The notes: a model not told the origin generated them from the letters alone. DNA of 64,000 nucleotides from Balaenoptera acutorostrata (GCF_949987535.1 NC_080077.1:36049389-36113388), one strand, 5' to 3'; shown: positions 23,936 to 36,599, numbered from the stretch's first letter. Numbers and translations are program-made.

Positions 23936-25035
23936 TTGATACAAGTTTGGAGGTTTTCCAGCTAGGAACCACAGGAGGACTAGGGACCATGAATGGGCGA
24001 AAACAAAAGGGTGAGGCCATGGGCGCATAGGCTGTGTTCAGAATCAACTGAAACAATGCATGCTGGAGGTAAGGAGAGGGAGTTAATGTTCTAGGAGAGA
24101 AAAGATGGGTAAAGGGAACAGAGACCGAATTCGGTTGAAGATGAGGTATCTTCGCTTTTGTAAAATAAGTTTAGAGGAGGTAAGAGTCACAATGACTGGT
24201 GAAAATTAGAGGCTTGTATTTAGATTTCATTTACTGATTCTCTTCTCCTCTAGGGTTGCTCCAGATATTAAGTGCAGACCATATATGAATGAACGTAAGG
24301 TGGCTTTACTGTCTGAAGCAGAGGGCGATAAGATAGAGGTACATTCGAGGATATGATCTTTGAATTTTTGTCCGTGTCTCCTAACAGATCTGATACAGAT
24401 TTCTCAATTGCAGTTTGTCTACAGCCTGCAATGTCACTGTAATAATTATCCTGTGGGCAACAACAGAGGGTGGCTGTCGAAAGGATGAACCCCAACAATA
24501 AATTTATCAGATGACTGTGTGATGCTGTTTGATGGTTGTAGGATGGGTCTTCAACACCTATATTATCTCTATCCTGGCCAAGCTGTCTGAAACCTTCCTT
24601 GGATTACTTTCCTTGGATTCACTTTTTAAAAAATGCAAACCTCATGATGGCAGTAAATTCACAATAAGATAAGAATGACTTAGCTGCTCCTTTATACAGG
24701 CAGAAAAGAGTGACCAAGTGCTGGATGCATGACTGGAGAATGGGGTTTATAGTGGTTATAGAAAAACCACAAGCTATTATTGTTATTATTTGTTTAATCC
24801 AAGCTAGTTTTTGTATTTCTAGTACCTTTATATTTCTAGTTTAATAAAAATGAATGACAAGAATGAGCCTAGCCACCGTGATTCTGTATCACTTTCAACT
24901 TTGCAAAAGTATAGTAACAATTTTTTATATATGTATATATATGTAATATTTATAAAATGTCTTTCATTCTGGTAGATGAAATCACTTAATAAATGTGGCA
25001 AGTTAAACCAAATAACAACCTAAATATTTTTGTTG
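23936..25035. other. Unassigned stretch
   Basis: Purine-rich at the left and AT-rich at the right. No recognised gene or repeat except a short TA-rich patch near 24926-24950. Confidence 0.35.
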
Positions 25036-25039
25036 GCGT

Positions 25040-25190
25040 GGCAATATGTGTTTGTTTCTATGATGGTCTGTTTCCAAAGATAACTGCCCCCTTTAAGTTC
25101 CTTTAGGGCAAAGGTTTTGTTTTATTCATCATTTGGTACTCTGTGCTGTGTAAAATGTTTTAAATATAGTAGGTGATCAATGACTTTTAT
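25040..25190 (+). repeat. L2 3' end relic, sense
   Basis: 'agttcctttagggcaaaggt' followed by 'atagtaggtgatcaatgac' matches the sense L2 terminus ('ctccttgagggcag' and 'atagtaggtgctcaataaa'). Confidence 0.6.
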
Positions 25191-28100
25191 TGCATAAATA
25201 GCAGAAAGTGGAAAATTAGAAACTAAAAGAAAAATTATAGTTTAAAATGTATATTCTAGGGGAAAACTTCCATTGATAGAAATAAGAGCCCTGCTTACTC
25301 AGGGCGCTGTCATGCATTCCTAGAAAAAACCAAAACCATGAATTCCAATGTGCAGTTTTTGAAATAAACAATTCCTCTTTTTTGTGACACCAAGTCGAGG
25401 AAGCACAAAAATCTGGTTTTGGACAATTTGGTGTGGCCAGAAAGATGACTTGATTCATAACACAGATTAGTTGGGTGGGTGTGATATTTCCCATCGTCTA
25501 GGAAACCTTTCAGTCCTTCTGTCCCCTCGTCAACAGCCTTTTCAGCGATAATGCCTTTGCTTTTGAGTGGGAGGACTTGTTAGACCACAAACTTCCAGAC
25601 TCAATTTTTGTATATCCTGATGAAAATTCTCAAATTTCTCTGCTGAATGTAAACATCTGTGTGATGTGTTTAAACTAAAACTTACTGAGTGTTGGCAAGA
25701 TTTGCTGAAGTGAATAGGGTGGTGCATTTGTATTGATGGAGTTGTTTGGGACAGTAAAGTGATAAAATAGAATAATCTAAGTTTGGGGTGTACTAGCATG
25801 TCTGCCTCAGGCCACCACCTGCCCTGTCACCTCTGCTCCTTCTATTTCCTCCCATCATGGACTCCTCTTGAATTTACTGACCTCTTTGCTTAAAATTAAA
25901 TATAAGACCCTACATTTTGTTTCTTCTTTCATGTCTGTATTTTATGATCCTTCATCCTCCCCTTCTGCATCTCTCTCAAACTGTATTCCAGGATGACATC
26001 CCCAAACCAGCTATAATGCCAATAACATTAAAAAAATGAATTAAAAAAATTACAAGAGACCTCTGTAAAGAGTACCATGTAGATGTGGCTCATGTTTCCT
26101 CCAGTTTTTCATGAAAGCCTTACAGTACTGACTCGGACAAATAAATGCTGTAGATGTGATAACTGAGAAACAATAGGTTGGTATAATTCAATTATAAATG
26201 GTTACCATTTGAGACTTGCAAATGTACTGAATATCTTAAGGGCATAAATAAAAATTCATTGCAAATTGGAGTAGAGATCAAGGATAACTGAGGTGAAACT
26301 CAAAGTCAAAGGGGAAAGTTTATGAGATTTCTAAATCCAAGTTTTATCAGTTAAGAGGAAATCTCATTTAGGGTAGAGATAATGTATTCAATGTATCTAT
26401 AGGTATGAATGGGTTGCTTTTCAGTAGGTATGCCTATGCTTCTGAAGTAAAGTTATATAAAGCCAATATTTTTGGTGTATAAAATATAATAGATAAACAT
26501 CACATGAAGTTCAAGCTTTTAAATTCTTCAGAGCCTATGGTAAAGTATCACTTTTCACATGGAAGCAGTTAACAGAGATGAGTCTCTCAAGATACTTCTT
26601 TTACAAGCAAGTTATTTTAAATTAATCTTTATTCTTTTTGAGATTTTATACTCCTTGCAAGCTAAGTTAACCTGCCACAGTTTCACAGATGCTGGCAGAA
26701 GATACAGGACTCCTGCTTCAGAGACAAAGGACATTATTAGCAGTAACAGCAACAGCCAGAGTATTGAGCATTTACTTGTGCTGGTTCCCCACACCCCATT
26801 CTCATAAGACAGTGCAAATATTAGGTAATATCTGTCCATGCAGTGGGTTGTATTAAAGGAGAGAGGTCCTGAGATGAGGAAACCCGAATCTTTTATAATG
26901 GATGGTAACCATTCCTGCCCTTTACTCTGAAAATGGACACAATTTTCGTTATACGAGACAATAGGCAAGCCTGCCCTTTGCTCTGGTGTGTAACCTGTCT
27001 TTATCTTCCAAAGGCTCTTTGTTTTACAAATATCCTTGAAAAGACAGTCTGGAATAATAACAGAAAGTGCCTCAGCTCATAAGATGTGGAAAAATGGAAG
27101 AGGCTCATGGAGAATTGTCTCCTAAAACAAAATTTGACAAAAACATGCTTCTCCTCTAGATATTCTACACTTAAATTATTGAGTGATCTGAGAGGCCTCT
27201 TATGATTACTTTGCCAAAGCAATGGGGCTAAGGTGGCCTCAGAGGGTCCAGAACATCTAAAGAGGGTTTGACACTTTTGTCTTTTCTACTGGATAGCTGT
27301 GGTGGTATATATATCCAACCTAATGCTCCTTTAAGCTGACTAATCTATGTACCATTCAACATCCCCTCCCCACCCCCGAAAAAAAGATCCTGGCAGCGTT
27401 GCCTCACTCATTCATGGACCAGATAGCAATATCATAAACATTTCACTACATGCCACCATCCACACTGATTTCTGACTTGCTCATGATCTCTGTAGCTCCT
27501 GAGTTTTTGCCTTATTTCCTGTCTACGTCTCTACATTTTTCTCTTGGATCTTCTGTTTAATAACACTCTTCAGATAGTGACTGGTAATCCCTGTGATAAA
27601 ACTAGTGCTTGCTCCTTGGTTTATATCTGCTGTCTAGTGCTCTGCAAAGCAAATTTGATCTAGCCAGGCCTCCGGGATTCTATCTCATTCCTGAGAACTG
27701 GTCCATAGGGTTGAAGTCCACACCCAGTTTTCACCAGCTTTTATGAAAAAAAAGCCAGACTCTGCCCCAAACATGAACACCCTCTGTAAGATCCCCACAA
27801 GATGGTCATCAAGCTTTTACTTGATTTGTATTTTCTGGGTTGACAGTGGGGTCAAAAGAATCAAAAAGTAATATATAACTGGGAGATATATCTTGAAAAC
27901 CATTTCAATAGAGATCCAGACCTTGGATTTAAAACCTATTTAAGTATGGATCAGATATATATGCATTAAAAAGCATAGAGAATACATTATTTTCATAAGA
28001 CATGTAGAATTGCCCAATCCTGAGTGCTTCAGATATGATCTGAGACTTAGGAAATATGGTGTGAGACAGGGCTTTTCCTGAATAAGGTAGATATTTTGTA

Positions 28101-28675
28101 AGAAAAGACCACAAATATTTAAAAATATTTGACTTTGAAAATAATAAACATAACCTCACTGCCCCATACAAAAGTTTGTGATCTTTAAGCATGGGGAAAA
28201 CATAATGTGAGGACTGACATGAAGATCAACATTAATAACAGTAAAGGACCTTGTCAATCTACACAAGTCTTTGTTCTGTCTACCCTTATGGTCTTGATCT
28301 TCTATTTGACTCGCAATTTCCTTATTTTAATTTTTGATATATTAATTTTTCCATATTATTTTATATATATTTTTAAGTTGCACATTAAAGCAAGATATGA
28401 ACAAATACATAAAATCTTAACTGCTTTTGTATCTGCTCATTTAATTCACCTGGATGGAAATACTTTGGAATAAAATGTGACCTTAGCTATATGTGCTGTA
28501 GCCTATAGATTCTTTTACTCTCCTACCAGAGTGGGAGGAGAATGTATTTTACTTAGAAATACTGCCTCAGTGTTTGGCAACATAGGAATTCCTGTGGATT
28601 GTTTGGAAGTCAGAAATTTGTAGAACTATAGAAGATATTAAAGCCTTAGAAATTAGAAATAAACATTTTTTTTTC
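25191..28675. other. Largely unassigned stretch, 3.5 kb
   Basis: I recognise no gene, RNA or confident repeat. Pyrimidine-rich parts (25800-26000, 27360-27660) could be old LINE sequence. A 118-codon minus frame at 26612-26968 has no recognisable motif and I treat it as random. Confidence 0.3.
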
Positions 28676-28679
28676 TGAA

Positions 28680-28820
28680 TGAAGGAGAAAACTGAGCTCC
28701 TCAGGGGTAAAAATGGCTTGATACAATTAAGCTTGATACAGCCATACAATTAATGACGAAGCCAGGACCTCAATTCAAGTCTCCCTGTATTAAATTCAAC
28801 ATTTTTTTCACTATAACTTG
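28680..28820 (-). repeat. MIR relic, antisense
   Basis: 'gaaggagaaaactgagctcc' followed by 'agccaggacctcaattcaag' gives the antisense MIR order of core and 5' part. Confidence 0.5.
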
Positions 28821-29814
28821 CTGTGATTATTTTAGCTTGATATTGAAAAATGAATAGGAATTGAAGAATGAAAAATGAAAACCATTGCTAGTTAACAAAA
28901 GACAAGATAATACCCTCAGGGAATGTGGAGGTGATGCATACTGAATTACTTGGGAAAAATGGAGCTAATAACCAGTATGTAGAGACAGGTCACCAGGTTA
29001 AAAAATGAGTCAGAGATCTTAAAAATGCAGGGTATTTGGTGACCAATAGCATTTGAAGTTATAAAAATCAGATACAGTTATAAAAATCGGATAAAGATAT
29101 CTTATATCTTTATAAAGATAAAGATAATTTATGTGTTCATATCACAGCACATAAATTGATTGCTCCAGGGATCCAGCACCTCCTTCTCTATATCCTTCCC
29201 TCTCCCTTATGAAGTAATTTCTTGGCCCTTAAAACTGTTTTCACGATTTATTCAAAATTTTGCTGCCAGAGTCCCATCCCATTTGGCAGAAGAAAGGGAA
29301 CAAAGCCCCCAACAGCTCCACTGCTTTCTACAAAGGACTTGACTCCCACTGTCTATTTCTTGGCTTTGGGCAATGACAGATTACAGAATCAAATGTTGCA
29401 CAGAAGTCTTGATAACAACTTAGAAAGATGACCGTTGCTTGCTTGCTTGTTCTGTTAGGTTTCTTTTTTCCACGGGAAAGTTTACTGTGTATGTTTCCAG
29501 GCTTTAAAGAAAGATTCTGAGTTTTATCTTCACAGGTATCTAATTCTCTCTGGCAGGAGTACAACTAGTAATGCTCCAGAAAACCAGATGAATATTTCTG
29601 TCTGCATAAGACTAACTTATTTTGTAGGATGCTAGTGCCTTGCAGTTACTCTAAGAACTCACTTGGCAACTCTTTTGTACTTGAACCTGGTCTGGAAATA
29701 AAAATCTCGTTTTGACAGTCTTGTAAATAATTGTCTGTATACGTAAGAAGTCAAGCTAAGGGGAGAGTGCTTTCTAGCTGGAAGGGCACATTTATACTTG
29801 GGGACAGAATTTCT

Positions 29815-29935
29815 GGGTTTCAGCGCAGACTCAGCTGCTTGCCAACTGGGTCGCCTTTAGCAAGTCACTCCTTAGCTTCACTGTCCTCACCTATAAAATG
29901 AGATAATGAGAATCAAACAGGAAGATGTGAGTTGA
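29815..29935 (+). repeat. MIR relic, sense
   Basis: 'ttagcaagtcactccttagc' and 'gtcctcacctataaaatgag' match the sense MIR core closely enough for a confident family call. Confidence 0.7.
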
Positions 29936-30329
29936 AAACTTTCCCCAAAACTGTGTACCTCTATGCAAATGGGAGTTAACCTTACTACCATCTGAAGAAC
30001 GTGGGAGGATTAGAGAATAGTTGTGCCACAAACAGCCAGACTGATGAAAAATGTCAACTTCAGTTTGTCTTCAAATGATCGTGCATTGAATTATCTCAGC
30101 TCTGTAATATTGCTGTTTGCATTTGTGATGAAGAGTTAGTATTGCTTTTTATCGGGACATTCATCCTAATTGACTGTGGTCTGGGTCGGGTTGTGGAAAC
30201 TACATATATGGTGACATTTACTGAAACAGAGTTGCCAGTGTTGAGAGAGGTACCCAAGAAGACGGCGCTTTTTAAAGAATTTTGTGCAGTATTATTAACT
30301 TAAAATTCTGTGGAGAACCTTGAAACTAA

Positions 30330-30415
30330 AGTGAAAGACTACTGAGTAGGACTCATGAGGACCTGGGTTCGAGTTTTGCCTCTGACTAATCCTGAATAAG
30401 GCTGATGCTGCTGAA
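30330..30415 (+). repeat. MIR 5' fragment, sense
   Basis: 'gaggacctgggttcgagttt' with 'tgcctctgactaatcctg' corresponds to the tRNA-related 5' half of a sense MIR. Confidence 0.5.
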
Positions 30416-30463
30416 ATTGACTATGCTGTTGATGATGAAGATGATAGTAGTAATAACAATAAC

Positions 30464-30755
30464 TTTTTTTTACTGTAAACATTTTAATCAAAATAATACA
30501 TGCAGAAAACTACATAACTTTAAGTATACAGCTGGATGAATTATCAGAGTGACACACGTGTAATCACCACACAAGTCTAGAACCAGAATGTTTCCAGTAT
30601 CTCTCCATCTCTACCTTTTTCTGTCACATCCCATTTTTAATCTCTACTCACTTTTTCCTCTCCAAAGGAAATAACTTTCCTGACTTATAACCATGGGTTA
30701 TTTTTGCTTGTTTTTGAATGAAAAAGTAAATGAGTTATACAGTATGTTTTTAACC
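30464..30755 (-). mobile_element. Old LINE 3' fragment (probably L1), antisense
   Basis: After a T tract it reads 'gagtgacacacgtgtaatca', 'cacacaagtctagaaccaga' and 'gaaataactttcctgactta', a phrase order found in old L1-type 3' UTRs. It is flanked by copies of 'aa(c)cAATAACTTTTT'-like sequence (near 30456-30470 and 30752-30766), consistent with a target duplication. Confidence 0.5.
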
Positions 30756-30766
30756 ATAACTTTTTA

Positions 30767-31057
30767 AATTTTAATTAATTAATTAATTAATTTTTGGCTG
30801 TGTTGGGTCTTCGTTTCTGTGCGAGGGCTTTCTCTAGTTGTGGCAAGCGGGGGCCACTCTTCATCGCGGTGCGCGGGCCTCTCACTGTCGCGGCCTCTCT
30901 TGTTGTGGAGCACAGGCTCCAGACGCGCAGGCTCAGTAATTGTGGCTCACGGGCCTAGTTGCTCCGCAGCACGTGGGATCTTCCCAGACCAGGGCTCGAA
31001 CCCGTGTCTCCTGCATTGGCAGGCAGATTCTCAACCACTGCCCCACCAGGGAAGCCC
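30767..31057 (-). mobile_element. CHR-type SINE (antisense), full length
   Basis: An AATTAATTAA tail leads into the body from 'ttggctgtgttgggtcttcg' to 'ccaccagggaagccc'. The 11-bp target duplication (ataacttttta) lies at 30756-30766 and 31063-31073. The site is the same sequence that flanks the older LINE fragment to its left. Confidence 0.92.
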
Positions 31058-31284
31058 CAACAATAACTTTTTATTGAGCAGTTATTCTGGGTCAGGCACT
31101 ATGGTAAGTGCTTTATTTACATTAAATTATTTAATCATCTCAACTACTCTATCGTGTAGATACTATAATTATCCTCATTTTACAGATAATTATCTGAGAA
31201 TCAGACCAAAAATGATTCCTAGAAACCATTGCTACTGAGCCAAGATTTAGTCTTGACAGTCTCATTCCAAAGCCCCTGTGTTTA

Positions 31285-31365
31285 CTGAATACTCTGTTGC
31301 CTTCATGTTTCTGTGCCTTGGTTATTTCATCTATAAAGTGAAAGCATTAGGGTAGAGTCTTATCA
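31285..31365 (+). repeat. Possible MIR fragment, sense
   Basis: 'tctgtgccttggttatttca' followed by 'tctataaagtgaaagcatta' fits the conserved core of sense MIR, but the piece is short. Confidence 0.4.
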
Positions 31366-31774
31366 ATTTTATTCAAACTCCATCATTTTGTAGATATTTA
31401 AAAAATTTTTTTGCAGAATACAGAATTCTTAAAGCACACTTGGAGTATTCTACACCTCTGGAGTAAATAAAAGAGGAAGTAATATCACCTGAACATATAT
31501 TCATTACCATCTGGATCATTTCCCATTTAATGTCTAACTTCTACTAGTACTTTTCAAAGAATAGGCAAGGATTCAGACAGGGATTTTCTTTTTTTCAAAA
31601 TTAAATATGACATATTTACTAAATTAAGGATGCATTTTTAAATGAAAGAAATGCAAGTTGGGGAAGATCAGGCAGTCATAGTACCAGTCCAAGGGCTCAT
31701 TTTAAAACCCTGCTTTGCCAGCAATGAAAGAATAAGGTGAGTTGCCCAGTGAAGTGGTTATACCATGGAGATGC

Positions 31775-31855
31775 AGAGAATGTTAGAATTGGAAGCAGTC
31801 TTAGAGAGTATCTAGTCTGATAATTTCATTTTACAGATAAGGAAAGAGTGGGATA
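31775..31855 (-). repeat. Ancient MIR/L2-class fragment
   Basis: 'gttagaattggaagcagtct' then 'cattttacagataaggaaag' is the same motif order as at 8040-8265. Family name uncertain. Confidence 0.4.
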
Positions 31856-31864
31856 AAGAAAGAT

Positions 31865-32055
31865 CACAAGCTTTGTAGTCAGACGTATCTACATTTAAAT
31901 CCCTATGTTTGTTACTTACTAGATATTTGACCTTTGGCAAATTAACTTCTGTGAAGCTATTCAAAGAATGTGAATAGCACACCGTAGCTCACTAGATTAT
32001 ATGTAAAACAGCTAGAATGATGCTGGGTATCTAATAAGCATTCTATAAAAATTAG
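31865..32055 (+). repeat. MIR relic, sense
   Basis: 'ttgtagtcagacgtatctac', 'gttacttactagatatttga' and 'tctaataagcattctataaa' follow the whole MIR from 5' part to tail. Confidence 0.7.
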
Positions 32056-32599
32056 TTCCCTTCCCACTTAACTACCTGATCCTCTGTGAAAGAGTCCTGA
32101 GATCCACTTCACCAAGCTCCCCCTTGGTCTTCTGACCTCCACTATCAGCAATGCTTCCCAAGCCTATTGGAGATTTGTCCCACTCTGCTAAAGAGAGTGT
32201 CAATGCCTGGTTTTTTTTCTTCCTCAAATGCCCCCTCCTACCTCGAGGTGCCATTGTGAAAAAATAAGCGTTACTTAGTGAGAAAGAGAGAAAGGAAAAG
32301 GAAATATTTATATCATAAACAAAATGAGAAAAAATTGATCTCATCTTTCAGTCCCTCTTGGGAACTTCTTTCTTAAATTTCCTGTTTTCCCTTTGTCTAC
32401 AAACACACCAAACACCGTTACAATTTGTTGTCCCAATACCTTTAAAGATTCACTCAAGGGCTTCTTTTTAATTAATTATTAATATTTTAATAATTTTAAT
32501 ATTAAAAATTTTTAATTGCTAAAATAATAAAAAGAGTAGTAATCTTTACTTGTTGTCCCTTGTTTCTCATCCTTTATTTATTTCTTAAGCATTCTCACT

Positions 32600-33420
32600 T
32601 TTACCAACTCCCTTATTTCTGAGCATATCCTACACCCCTCTCCCTCATACATATAAATCAAATTTCTTAACATTTCCATTATCAACTCTATACTCATGAC
32701 TTCAGTATTTCTATTTTACCCAAATTTTACATTCATTTTTTTCAAAGTATCTCAACGTGATTAAAACAAACTTTGTTATTTTGACAGTTACCTGCCTCTC
32801 TGGTTCTCTACTCCCATAAACATTTAAACTGATTTTATTTTCCTGTATTCCATTTCTATTCATGGCCCAACAACAATATAAATCTTGGGTATCCTTTTGG
32901 AATATCTCACATTAGCAACAAGTCAGCTACTCTGCCAAGTTGTTTCTGTCATTACACAGCCCTTCCTTTCCATTATCATAGACAATGTTCTAGCACAGAT
33001 TGCTAGGAAGTCATTTTTAAAATGCTACAGTTTTTCACTCTTTGATATGTTCTCCCTCTTTTGAGCCATCTGCATAGCTTTCGCAGAAAATAAGTCAGCT
33101 TTGACTTGCCCCCTTTCCCCTCAACTGCAAGAGCTTAGAGTGCTTTTACATTGCTTACTAAAATGACTCCAAACAGCTTCTCAAGATTGCAAACAAAATC
33201 GTTTGACTCTAATTATGTCTATTTAACTTGACTTTACATTACTCCCAGTAAGTCTTCCACTTCAGCTAAGTTGGCTTTCTTACTGTCGACATTCCTTCTT
33301 CTACACACCAGGCTCACTGGGCCTCTGGATCTTCCAGTCACATCATTTCCCCAGCTCAAAGCATCCGAAGCATATTCATGGCTCTTTGCATCTTCCAGAG
33401 CACTTCTGCAGGTATTATTC
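32600..33420 (+). repeat. L2 ORF2-to-3' region relic, sense
   Basis: The text follows the sense L2 reverse-transcriptase downstream region in divergent form: 'ctgcctctctggttctctac'-type and 'atcatagacaatgttctagc' with 'aggaagtcatttttaaaatg' and 'tctggatcttccagtcacat'. It is interrupted by an antisense MIR at 33420-33590 and resumes after it. No frame is intact. Confidence 0.5.
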
Positions 33421-33590
33421 TATTTGTTCCTTCCTATATCATAAGAGATAGGTAGATATTATTATTTTCCCCATTTCTCAGGTGAGAAACCTGAGTTTCG
33501 GAAAGGTTAACTGGCTTTCAAAAATTACATGACTAACAATGGAACCAAAGCCTTGTGATTGCAAATATGGTGTTTATTACTTCAGAACAC
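33420..33590 (-). repeat. MIR relic, antisense
   Basis: 'attattattttccccatttc', 'caggtgagaaacctgagttt' and 'tggaaccaaagccttgtgat' give the antisense MIR order. Confidence 0.65.
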
Positions 33591-33599
33591 TGCTTATAA

Positions 33600-33765
33600 T
33601 GCTTTCTGATGCCTGATTATCTTTTCATTTATTATTCAAGCCCAACTAAATTTTCTCTCTTCCTTAAAGTTTCCTATGGTTAGAAAAGCCCATGGAGAAC
33701 TCATCCCATATTAGATGACTATGCAATAGATGCTTAATAAATATATTCATTGTTTATCTCTTAAT
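33600..33765 (+). repeat. L2 3' end, sense
   Basis: 'attcaagcccaactaaattt' and 'atagatgcttaataaatata' match the sense L2 3' terminal region. It probably belongs with the relic left of the MIR. Confidence 0.55.
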
Positions 33766-33784
33766 ATTTTTGGCTTTTTTGTTA

Positions 33785-33895
33785 GACCATGAATCCAAAG
33801 GGCTGGAGTGGCTTCTTTTTCTTTTTCTTTTTTGGCTTCTTAGTGTCTACTACAATCGTTTGATGCTCAAATTATTTTTGTTGAATGAATGACTT
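33785..33895 (+). repeat. Second L2 terminal fragment, sense
   Basis: The end reads 'atttttgttgaatgaatgac', the typical terminal repeat of L2, preceded by a divergent 'tagtgtctactacaatcg'. Confidence 0.5.
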
Positions 33896-33977
33896 CATAG
33901 GTCAAAGTTTCCTATGTATAGCACATATGAAGCAAGGTTTTTCTCTTCTCTTTATTATTATTATTAATTGCTATTTA

Positions 33978-34269
33978 TTTTTTCAAAAATGTATTTATTT
34001 GGCCACATCGGGTCTTAGTTGCAGCACACGGGATCTTCATTGTGGCACGTGAGCTCTTCTCTAGTTGTGGCACATGGGCTCAGTAGTTGTGGCAGGCAGG
34101 CTCTCTACTTGTGGTGCATGGGCTCTAGATTGTGCAGGCTCAGTAGTTGTGGTGCGCAGGCTTAGCTGCCCCGCAGCATGTGGGATCTTAGTTCCCCGAC
34201 CAGGGATCGAACCCACGTCCCCTGCATTGGAAGGCGGATTCTTAACCACTGGACCTCCAGGGAAGTCCC
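33978..34269 (-). mobile_element. CHR-type SINE (antisense), variant body
   Basis: The body starts 'tttggccacatcgggtctta' and ends 'ggacctccagggaagtccc'. The middle differs from the other long copies ('gttccccgaccagggatcga'), so it belongs to another CHR subfamily. A perfect 16-bp target duplication (tattaattgctattta) lies at 33962-33977 and 34270-34285. Frames across it on both strands are by-products. Confidence 0.94.
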
Positions 34270-34289
34270 TATTAATTGCTATTTAAATG

Positions 34290-35135
34290 AAAATATAGTT
34301 TCAGTATTTAAAACAGCTCTCATTTTCCCCACAGCAATTCAGTAGGTAGAATTAGCAGAAGAACTTAGATCAGTTGACTCAACAATGTCCAGTGTTTCTG
34401 CTCCTAGTCTAATGCTTTTAATTTTAATATGAGAAATACAACTTGACATTTCAATCTCACTTCAGTTCTCAGTTATTAAATCTTTTCTGAGAACAAGGTG
34501 TGGCGCTCAGTTTTCTCTGAAAATAGAGGAGATGTGGATTAGCTAAGTAAAAGTTAGTGTTATCCCACTGTGATTAACCCCACGAATCACAAACAGAAAT
34601 TAAAATTGACTATCTTACGTAATCATAAATAATCTTTCCTAGCTGTCTTGTTACTGTTACATTGCTAAATTATCTCTACTTGGCTTGGACCTGTTCATAT
34701 GACACAATTATACATGACAAGCCAAGAACAGACAATATCAAATACGTGCTAACATTGCTTAGTCTTTTTGTATTCAGCAAATCTCCAGAAAAACACTAAA
34801 TTGGAAATTCCTTTTTCATATGCCAAAATTGGGTTATGAATATTATATAAATCTATTTTAAATGAAGTAGAGCCACATTAAATTTTCCACATTTAAAGTA
34901 TTTACTTGTAATTATCACTGACCTGCAGATTTATTCAATTATTCTGCCTCAATTATATTTCCTAAATGCTTATTCAATGCGCAGATTACAAACACTCAAA
35001 TTTTAAAAAATGTGTTATATATAATTACTTTGGATAGAGTACAGAAGTTATATTTACTGGTAAGAAATGGAACCAGCTCTCAGCCATGTCTCCTACAAGA
35101 GGTGTTTCCAAAAGTGTCTCATCCCCAGATCGTTA
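34290..35135. other. Unassigned AT-rich stretch
   Basis: No recognised gene or repeat. Confidence 0.35.
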
Positions 35136-35139
35136 AGTT

Positions 35140-35285
35140 ATTTGGATGGTTGGTTTCACTTGTGAGATTTTAATTAGTATGTCTGGGATGGGGCTTAGGC
35201 ATTTACATTTTTTATAATATTCTGCAGATGATTCTTATGACTGGTCAAGTTTTTGAATTACAGTTTTAGAGAATTGTCACCACTT
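35140..35285 (+). repeat. Possible MER5-type fragment
   Basis: 'ggcttaggcatttacatttt' and 'tctgcagatgattcttatga' followed by 'gtcaagtttttgaattacag' follow MER5-like order, but with high divergence. Confidence 0.4.
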
Positions 35286-35397
35286 TTACTCAGGATTATT
35301 TTTTTCTTGCAAGACTTTTGCAGGTTGTTTGCCTCTTGCAAGGGTCTGTCTTGCTTCAAATGTATTGGGCATAGGAAACCCTGACTTACAAAAACAG

Positions 35398-36595
35398 AAC
35401 AATTCATTCATTCAACAAAAATTATTTGAATATAAAAGCACTGTTTTAGGCAAACAGAATCTGAAAAAGATGCTACTCTAGACCTTTGCCTGACTCCATA
35501 TTCTTTATGGAAACCAGCAGTCTATTGAGATAAAAAAAATTTTTAATTATTAACTATAATTAAGAAGCAATAATTCTCCAATTAAACAAGGATTCTTTAG
35601 CATATATTTAGGAAAATGTCTGTATTAGATTCATCAAGCAATGCCACCATTGGTAAGAAGTAGTTCTTGCTATCTAAGGGCTTACCATAAAATAAACATC
35701 TGTATAAGACTAGACAGATAAGGCAAGAATGCAAAAGAGTATAATTAAAAACTAACTTTAATAAAAATGACACAAGATTTTAAGAAAGGAGAATTCAGAG
35801 CCAAATTAAATGATCAAGAAAAGCTGCATGAAGAAAATGTTATTAAGGGTAGGCAATGAATGATGAGTAGAAATTTGTTAGGTAGAAATGAAAAAGGATG
35901 GTGCTCTATAACAGAAAAAAGAGCTTAAGCAAATATTCTGAGGCTGGAAAACACAGTGTATATTTGGGAAACATTACATTGTTTAGCTTGTTTCAAAGTT
36001 ATGATATAAGAACAGCATAGAATGAGTGGGAGGTCAATGAACCAAGTCACCAAGTGTTGGATAGATATTGAAATTCCCATATTACAGAGCTGGTGGTAAA
36101 GAGAAAGATGATAAAATATTCAGTGAAGGAGAGGGAGCAAACTGGATGATGATAGGCATCAGCAATAAGGAAGGGTTATCACATATCAGAGTCTGATAGC
36201 ATGTACTTGGAAGTAACTAGAACTTTTTTTGGAAGTTGGAAGTGGCAATAAAAGGCAGAGAGAATATCTACCGCATCCCTGTGGGTGGAAGAAAAAACCA
36301 TCAACTGAGGGATATGCAAGGTACACTGAATCTGATGATGAAGAGAACTGGTGGAGAAGAGGTTGAGAATATTGGGTTTATTGATGATGACAAACCATGA
36401 GTTCCAGGGGGCACAGTGCAAGATGTTGACAAGATGCGAAAGCTTGAGTTAGACTAAAGGATATAAAGATCTAAATTGGGAGATAAGTCTAGTTGATGCA
36501 CAGGGAGTGGTGATATTGAGTTAAACCAGAATGTAGGGCATGGTGATGTTAAACCTAGTCATGTCATAGGGGATGTAGAGAATCAGTTGTATTTA
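35398..36595 (-). repeat. Long L2 relic, antisense, 1.2 kb
   Basis: It begins with the L2 terminus in antisense ('cattcattcaacaaaaatta') and runs back through the 3' region ('gaacagcatagaatgagtgg'), the post-RT region and 'gagataagtctagttgatgc'. This is one of the longest single L2 remnants in the window. All frames are broken. Confidence 0.6.
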
Positions 36596-36599
36596 ACAC

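Larger units (their letters stand above)
30440..31230 (-). repeat. MIR relic, antisense, split by two insertions
   Basis: The outer parts, 30440-30463 and 31060-31230, join as one antisense MIR: 'agtagtaataacaataac' on the left and 'ttattgagcagttattctgg', 'caggcactatggtaagtgct' and 'atcctcattttacagataat' on the right. The interior is an old LINE-like fragment and a CHR SINE. Confidence 0.7.

Noticed and set aside
23663..24028. 121-codon minus-strand frame
   Set aside because: It reads through purine-rich sequence including the 27-bp tandem duplication, giving repeated peptide phrases, and shows no known motif.
26612..26968. 118-codon minus-strand frame
   Set aside because: Low-complexity leucine and serine content, no recognisable family, no splice context.
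34061..34286. Frames of about 60-70 codons on both strands
   Set aside because: Entirely within the CHR SINE at 33978-34269.
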